Shown here: piece by piece, positions 8,017-12,953 of the stretch
How positions within the stretch are numbered: position 1 is the first letter of the stretch
How the letters are laid out: the number at the start of each line of letters is the position of its first letter
Assembly: GCA_003024985.2 (NCBI GenBank)
Contig: PXIH01S0020038.1
Source of the DNA: Euperipatoides rowelli
Taxonomy: Eukaryota; Onychophora; Udeonychophora; Euonychophora; Peripatopsidae
Direction: 5' to 3' (one strand)
DNA: 12,953 bases
Notes under the pieces: generated by a model
Told to the model about the DNA's origin: nothing
Database searches by the model: none
Seen by the model: only the letters and a program-made list of their open reading frames with translations
Position numbers and translations under genes: made by a program

Positions 8017-8532
8017 TCATAATGTAACGGCATAATTAACCAGAAAATCCATACCCAAAATTATATCAGTGCCCTGGGTATTGAGGAAACTAAAGCTATT
8101 GACACATGAAGTGTTTCCCATAAATTTAAACTTCATATTGACTCCCCCCCCCCCTGTTTTCATTCTCATTGTTCCATCTGCTAGCACCACTTCCATACCT
8201 TCTTTACACACCAATCTTGGTCCAAACCCGTGATCCCAATATCTGTCGCCCAAATGTATGACAAAACGGTGGATGCAATAAAGCTAGCATCTGCTCCCGA
8301 GTCTATCCTGCACCAAAAAATGCATCCATCCATACAAGTCTAGCTTGAGCAGTGGTTGGTCCTTTATCTCAACCAACCTGTCATTGCCTGTCATAAAATA
8401 TTCATCCCCCCCTGCCGATACCTTGAATGTTATTTGCATATATCCGGAACCTGTCTCTGAAGTGTTTCTAACATTACTATAATTTCCTGTTTGGGCTGTT
8501 ACTATTGTTTGCGGGAGCAGCCGTCTGCCCAT
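8017..8532 (-). pseudogene. Element C aspartic protease (frameshifted)
   Basis: The active-site triad D-S-G is intact at 8295-8303 (RIDSGADASFI) but sits in a third frame between two open frames. Upstream (8284-8532) the frame ITFKVSAGGDEYFM to KLDLYGWMHFLV leads into it. Downstream (8017-8253) come a basic and Gly-rich flap-like stretch and the hydrophobic-Gly motif ILGMDFLVNYAVTL, typical of gypsy proteases. A C run at about 8145-8155 codes for the Gly run. The start of the first frame overlaps the end of gag (stop at 8477-8479) in a different frame, so the original gag-pol joint may have used frameshifting, although decay indels could equally explain it. Confidence 0.8.
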
Positions 8533-9483
8533 CTCCCACGGTACCCCCTAGCCCATTTAAAGACTGCCCATTACCACTTGCATCACCACTATCCCCTCAT
8601 CCCATATTTGGTTGCCTGCCCCCTAACATTCTCCTATTTCTTCCCTTACCTCTAGGTTCAGAGTTGATAGCATTTGCCCTGCTATTATTATTATTATAAC
8701 TAGTCCTGTTGATGTTACCAGGTTGTCTATTATCAGTATATGGGGTTGCTTGTTATTGTGGCCTTCCTCTTTGTTCTGCATATCTGGGATCATATCCACC
8801 CCCCTGCCATCTTAAATTCAGAATATTCTCAAGCTCCTTCGCCTCATGTGTTAGACGAGTTATGGTAGTTATGTGCAACCTCAGCAAATCTAGGTATTCC
8901 GGTTCCATTTTCCTCAGAATGATACTGACCATCTCCTCTTCTGATATGTCGTTATATGCTAGGCTCACTAGTTCTTTGCCAACCCAGATAAACGTTTCTA
9001 TGTTTTGCCCCACTTTTTGACTACACCCTTCAAGTTCCACCTGATAACTAATCCTTTTAACTGGTCCATTAAACTCCATCAGAAATTTAACTTTAAAATT
9101 GTCCCATGAAGTGGCTTTTGCCTTTATGTCTCTGTATCATGACAGAACATTGCCTCTGAGGTGCTGATCTATGCAATTCAAATATAATTGGGGTGGTATT
9201 CCCATTAGTCTGAAGTATTCTTCCATTTGTTCAATGTAAAAAGGTGCAACAGATCTACCTATTTTATTGGGGTATACTGGCATCTATAATGTCCTGGTCA
9301 TTCCCATAGATATGATTGCCTGAGCTCCTGAATTATCAAAGCTACTTGGTGCTTTAGCACTAGGATTAATCACCTTATCCCCCCTTAATTCTTTGACTAA
9401 TTTGTGCATAGCCTCTCTTACCCCCAAATCTAGTTGTGTCTTATCCTCCCTCAACATTTCAGCTTTACTGAAGTTTACCTGCG
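8477..9483 (-). pseudogene. Element C gag: capsid region and basic C-terminus
   Basis: A single frame runs for about 335 codons with four internal stops: TAG at 9284, TGA at 9137, TAA at 8753 and TGA at 8597. Removing them in thought gives an unbroken reading, so these are point mutations; the TGA at 9137 looks like a CpG deamination of an Arg codon. The capsid part includes FYIEQMEEYFRLMGIP, LRGNVLS and ELVSLAYNDISEEEMVSIIL, which match the general shape of gypsy gag. The C-terminus is Asn-, Arg- and Gly-rich (an Asn run from the ATT repeat near 8686, then RGKGRNRRMLGGRQ) and has no CCHC knuckle, so RNA binding would rest on basic residues. Confidence 0.75.
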
Positions 9484-10300
9484 CCCCCCCCCCCCCACTA
9501 CCATGTCCATACTACCAAATTTACTTATGACCTCATCTAAATCTCTTCACATTTTTTAATACAAGCTTTTCCTTTGCTCCCTCAATATTACCCTTTTTAG
9601 ACAATTTGGGGATCGTATTGTAAATCTGTCAATTTCCCCTGATATACTCAATCTTCTGTTGAGGTTGTTCCCTCATTTTATTTGACACATACTTTTCTAC
9701 GCCATCTGTTCTTTGTTCACACCTTAACTTATTATCTTCTACATCCCTCTGCAACTGCTCTACACTCTCTTGTAAGGGTTGTACTATTGATTGCATGTGA
9801 TTTTGCATTACAGTTAAATTTTTATCTACTTGTTTGAACCTATCATTAGTTTCTATATTCTGAGCTTCCTGCTCTTTCATGACATTTAGTCGTGTTTGAG
9901 TTACCTGGTCAATTTTGGTATTTAGCTGTATATTAACTTTCTGCATCTCGGCTCTTAGATATTAGTTTGTTCTATTTTATCATTATTTTGCTTTACTTCA
10001 TCTTAAAGTTGGTCTAATTTACATTATTTTGTTTTACTTCGTCTTTAAGCTGGTCTACTATAAGCATCATAGCTTTAAGCATTTGTTTTATATCATCATT
10101 TGCTTTGTTTTCAAGCTCAATACTACTAATATTTGCTTCTTCTCACTTAGCATTAGCAACGTCTGTTTCAAGCTAAGAAGCTTGGAGTTTGAGCCCCCAA
10201 CATACTAAAGGGCAACTCACTGAATGTTGAGTTCAATTCTCCTGCCTTAGGCGAATACAATCCCTCATTATTCAAAGCAGCTTTATCATATTGACTATTC
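9484..10300 (-). pseudogene. Element C gag N-terminal coiled-coil region
   Basis: A 105-codon open frame (9629-9946) is strongly heptad-like (KIDQVTQTRLNVMKEQEAQN, then VQPLQESVEQLQRDVEDN) and predicts a coiled coil. It lies in the same frame as the capsid part. A stop at 9629, a shift near 9540 and a C13 run (9484-9496, Gly run on the minus strand) separate the two. Further upstream (9960-10140) the coiled coil continues as ANISSIELENKANDDIKQ and DQLKDEVKQNN, in frames with stops. A conserved-looking stretch, NNEGLYSPKAGELNS, lies near 10220-10260 and may be close to the gag start. The start codon is not determined. Confidence 0.6.
9978..10064. repeat. Two-unit tandem repeat in the gag coiled coil (about 42 bp)
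   Basis: Units beginning CATTATTTTGCTTTACTTC (near 9980) and CATTATTTTGTTTTACTTC (near 10022) are near-identical over about 40 bases. On the minus strand each codes for a DQLKDEVKQNN-like step, so the coiled coil grew by duplication of about 14 residues. Confidence 0.75.
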
Positions 10301-10932
10301 TAATTTTACTTATCTGACTACTATAGCAATGCTTATGTTGTATTCAATAGAGTTAATATTTTTCTGGTGTGAAATACCTACTGTTATTTATCTTGGATTC
10401 AATCCTTTACCGTATAAATATTTTACTAAACTAAATAAATATTTTCAGTAGATCACAAAATAGTAAATGTATACATTTTCCCTTAGGGTAACAAAATATT
10501 TATATTTATACCTCCAAGAAAACCAATCTTGCCTTATATTAAATCCAGAACACTCAAATATGTCAAAAAAAATTTTTTTTTTTTTTTTTTTTTTAAAAAA
10601 AATCCGAATACCCAAATCACTACCCTTTCAAAGATTCACAGATATATATACCGTGCTTTTGTTTATCTTGCAATTTATTACTGTGAAATTGACAATAACC
10701 TTTACAAAAATACGATTTATGATTGGAAATATTTGCCTTAAAACAGCGAATTTTTAGATTTTATAAATTTTAGTACTAAAATCTCTTCATAGATGGCACT
10801 AGCTACTTATCCAAAGCCTAATATTTACAACTCACTGTGTGCATCGTTGTATGTCTAAAACTGCTTCTTTTTTTTTTACACGTTGAAGGTACCAAATTAT
10901 AAATTGTTCTATGCAACAAAAAACGTTATAAA
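10301..10932. other. AT-rich leader, non-coding
   Basis: No coding frame is convincing. The notable feature is A8-T22-A8 at 10565-10602. In the orientation of element C this region lies between the primer-binding motifs and gag, so it would be the 5' untranslated leader. Confidence 0.5.
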
Positions 10933-11090
10933 CCATGTTGGGTGCTACTTGTAGATCAACAAACGCTGTCCTTTACCACGTTGGGCGACCACTTGTCATC
11001 CAACAAACAAAATTGTTCTATTTCCACGTTGGGCGACCACTTGTCACTTAACAAACGCAGTCCTTTACCACGTTGGGCAACCACTTGTAG
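10933..11090 (-). repeat. Four tandem copies of a tRNA-Lys-type primer-binding motif
   Basis: The core CCACGTTGGGCGACCAC occurs at 10976 and 11024, with variants at 10933 (CCATGTTGGGTGCTAC) and 11068 (CCACGTTGGGCAACCAC). Spacings are 43, 48 and 44. Apart from one extra A, the core matches the 3' end of the common animal tRNA-Lys(CUU), whose mature end reads CCCCACGTTGGGCGCCA. On the minus strand it is therefore a primer-binding site (TGG...), placed 5' of element C gag as expected. After each core comes CTTGT and then an ACAAACGC-like stretch. The first copy differs mainly by C-to-T changes at CpG sites. Confidence 0.7.
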
Positions 11091-11670
11091 ATTACCGCCC
11101 GATAATGTATCTTTGCACACTCGGTAACTACGTCCAGGCCAGATATTGTGGGAAAAATTTACTGTTCACAAAACAAAAATTACTCGGAATTAGGCACCAC
11201 CCACACTTACCTGTCCTGCCTCTAGTGTTAGCCAGCTCGCTATGATGACTCTCTACTCACAGGGTATACTGCAAAATCCCCAAAAGGTTGCAAAACAATT
11301 CAGGAAATGATTAAAGTACAAGGAAAATAATTTAAAAAAATACCGACTCGACACAATCTTGTCCCAAAACTGCTTACGCATTGGACAAAGTGTTTACACA
11401 ACTTGAGCAACTACAATACAGTTTTCTATTAATTATTGCGATGTTAGGTTCTGGATTTGAAACTACAAAATTAACATATGAAGAGAAAAATCTTAAAAGA
11501 TGAATTTTCTTGTCGGAAAAAAAAAACATAAGATTACACTATCATAAAATAAAATCACCTACGCTATTATACGGTCTCACTCACTATTCTAACATCCTAG
11601 CCTTACTTATTTATAATAATACAAATTATAATATCTCCCTATCTAAAACAATAATAAACAAAAATCTCAA
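11086..11670 (-). mobile_element. Candidate 5' LTR of element C (outer end not found)
   Basis: On the minus strand the sequence ending ...TCTACA at 11086 is followed by two bases and then the TGG of the primer-binding motif, the usual LTR-PBS spacing. That makes 11086 a likely LTR inner end. I cannot place the outer end and see no second copy in the window. Apart from this the stretch is AT-rich with some mixed sequence at 11090-11280 and no gene. Confidence 0.35.
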
Positions 11671-11968
11671 TATTGCACTAGGATGAGTGGTTAAGGAGTA
11701 TTAAATCTTAGTAATATACAAACATTTATAGATATGCTTTAGTATGGCATTCAAGTAAATCAAACGTTATTGCAGTAGGATGAGTGGTTAAGGAGGGGTA
11801 TTAAACTGTAGTAATATACAAACATTTATAGGTATGCTTTAGTATGGCATTCAACTAAATCAAACATTTCTACAGTAGGATGAGTGGTTAAGGAGGACTA
11901 TCAAACAGTAATATACAAACATTTATAGATATGCTTTAGTATGGCATTCAAGTAAATCAAACATTATT
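11671..11968 (+). repeat. Three-copy tandem repeat (97-100 bp) with tRNA A-box-like core
   Basis: The shared core GGATGAGTGGTTAAGGAG starts at 11681, 11778 and 11878. Each unit then runs through GTAATATACAAACATTTATA, ATGCTTTAGTATGGCATTCA and AATCAAAC. The copies differ by a few substitutions and a 3-4 base indel after the core. GAGTGGTTAAGG is the D-arm/A-box sequence found in animal serine and leucine tRNAs. No B box or tRNA fold is present. Confidence 0.85.
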
Positions 11969-11991
11969 TCATATACTGTATATATATATAT
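11969..11991. repeat. Short (TA)n microsatellite
   Basis: A TATATATATATATA run joins the tandem array to the GA tract. Confidence 0.7.
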
Positions 11992-12668
11992 AGAGAGAGA
12001 GAGGAAAAGGAGTGGCAAAGAAAAAGGTAGGGAAGGGGAAGAGAGACTAAAGGGAGAGAGGAGAGATTGGAAAGACAGAGGGAGAGTAAAGACAGATAAT
12101 AGAGGGGATAGAAAATTGGCATGTAGAGGGAGTACTGGGAGAAAGATGTAGAGAGAGGGTAGTGAGAGGGAAAGGGGAGAGACGGAGATATGGGGTAGGA
12201 GTGAGAAGAGGGGCAGAGAGAGGGGAAAAGATGCAAATAAGATAGAAAAAGGGGAGGAGAGTGGTAAAAGGGGAGAGACATGAGAAAGTGGAATGGAGAG
12301 AGAAGAAACAGAAAGTGTAAGGGAAAGAAAACAGATAAGATGGAGCAGGGGAAAAGATAGAGAGGGAGAAGACAAAGGGAAGAAGAGATATAGCAGAGAG
12401 TGGGAGAGGGGGGAAGGGGAAAGATGATGGGGAGAAAGAGCAGAATGAGAGGGCTTGGAGAGAGAGGAAAGAGAGAGAGATGGCATGGAGAAAAAGGGAG
12501 GGAGCCTGAGAGAGGAGAGGTTAGAGAGAAGTGAGGAGAGAGAGGATGAGAAAGAGGATGAAATGTATGGAGGGGGAGCAGTAAGGTAGAAAGGGAGGGA
12601 CAGAGATATGAAGAGGGGAAAAATACAGATATAGTAGAGAGAGGGGGGGAAGTAATCGAAGGAGAGAG
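11992..12668. repeat. 677 bp GA-rich polypurine tract
   Basis: The + strand is almost entirely A and G, with short isolated T or C interruptions and local GAGAGA, GGAGAG and GGGGAAA runs. The minus-strand reading, full of Ser, Leu and Pro, is a by-product of the CT-rich complement and is not a gene. Such tracts can adopt triplex (H-DNA) structure, which is general knowledge rather than something shown here. Confidence 0.9.
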
Positions 12669-12953
12669 TATATGTGCATGTATGTCTTTTGATATACAGT
12701 ATTTCTGGATAATCCAATCTCTAGTTTATATTAAAAACATAAAATATCATGATCATTTGTACTAAATTATTATTTTTTTAAATTACTGAATATGAAAATC
12801 AAAATAATATACTATTTATGAAACCAAATAATATCAATTACTAGTTATTAATTACAAAATTATATTTTTTCTAAACATTAAGATATCAAATGATGGTAAA
12901 TGTTAATACTATATAATGATAAAATATTATTCACTAAGATAAAAAATATTATG
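12669..12953. other. AT-rich non-coding end
   Basis: Plain AT-rich sequence after a short TATGTGCATGTATG stretch. No gene, repeat array or regulatory site is recognisable. Confidence 0.6.

Larger units (their letters stand above)
7569..8033 (-). pseudogene. Element C acidic linker between protease and RT
   Basis: One frame runs from about 8033 to the stop at 7569, broken by a TAA at 7983-7985. It is very rich in Glu, Asp and Lys (for example EEHEQKEELNDDKN and WEDKEEEVEPHKDNKDD) and is probably disordered. Its end, LNGEEKKQIMEFLRSNKKCF, resembles the short helical lead-in found just before RT in some gypsy elements. It contains a perfect 27 bp tandem duplication encoding YFDAEEWQE twice. Confidence 0.6.
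6367..11090 (-). mobile_element. Element C: 5' part of a Ty3/gypsy retrotransposon
   Basis: On the minus strand the block contains, in order, primer-binding motif copies, an AT-rich leader, gag, protease, an acidic linker, RT and RNase H. It ends abruptly after the RNase H tail (ANVVADVLSR, about 6370-6420), where element A begins. It has no integrase of its own here. Element B could be its missing 3' end, but this cannot be shown from the window. Its gag and pol are only remotely like those of element A and it is not Mag-like. Confidence 0.75.

Noticed and set aside
10467-10757. 96-codon + strand open frame
   Set aside because: It crosses the A8-T22-A8 block (Phe and Lys runs) with no motif, in the non-coding leader.
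10933-11110. A tRNA-Lys gene
   Set aside because: Only the 3' end of a tRNA-like sequence is present, repeated four times, with no anticodon arm or 5' half.
11923-12717. 264-codon open frame on the minus strand
   Set aside because: It is the CT-rich complement of the purine tract, giving only Ser/Leu/Pro/Phe runs. No domain, and no coding composition.

Overview
The window reads as non-coding, repeat-dominated nuclear DNA of a metazoan. It is AT-rich, has long homopolymers, microsatellites and minisatellites, and is filled in the middle by decayed Ty3/gypsy retrotransposons. There is no bacterial-style gene layout. A tRNA-Lys-like primer-binding motif, a Mag-like gypsy element and very long GA-rich simple sequence would suit an arthropod, possibly a decapod crustacean, but that placement is inference.

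Layout, left to right. Bases 1-1920 are AT-rich flank: a possible last exon of a host gene (36-182, + strand), a 34-35 bp minisatellite (813-1007), and a CpG-rich island with open frames that I do not recognise (1203-1614, + strand). Bases 1921-10290 are one almost uninterrupted run of minus-strand gypsy coding remnants. Read 5'->3' on the minus strand they form three blocks. Block C (10290 to about 6367) has gag, protease, an acidic linker, reverse transcriptase and RNase H. Block A (about 6367 to 3060) is Mag-like, with the gag end and zinc knuckles, protease, RT, RNase H and most of an integrase. Block B (about 3095 to 1921) has only the later part of a second, different integrase and an acidic tail. 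Every block is broken by stops and frameshifts, and key catalytic residues are lost, so none is autonomous.

Bases 10291-10932 are an AT-rich leader. At 10933-11090 sit four tandem copies of a tRNA-Lys 3'-end-like motif, in the place and orientation expected for the primer-binding site of a minus-strand element. A candidate 5' LTR starts at 11086. Bases 11671-11968 are a three-copy, roughly 100 bp tandem repeat carrying a tRNA A-box-like core. Bases 11992-12668 are a 677 bp GA-rich purine tract, and the end is plain AT-rich sequence.

The arrangement can be read as an older element (C plus B) with the Mag-like element A lodged in its pol gene and trimmed at both ends, or as three unrelated fragments joined by deletion. 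A single N at 4663 lies exactly between two diverged copies of an RT segment, so part of the structure could be an assembly artefact. I see no working gene and no new defence or metabolic system. The interest is in the architecture of the composite and in the repeats.
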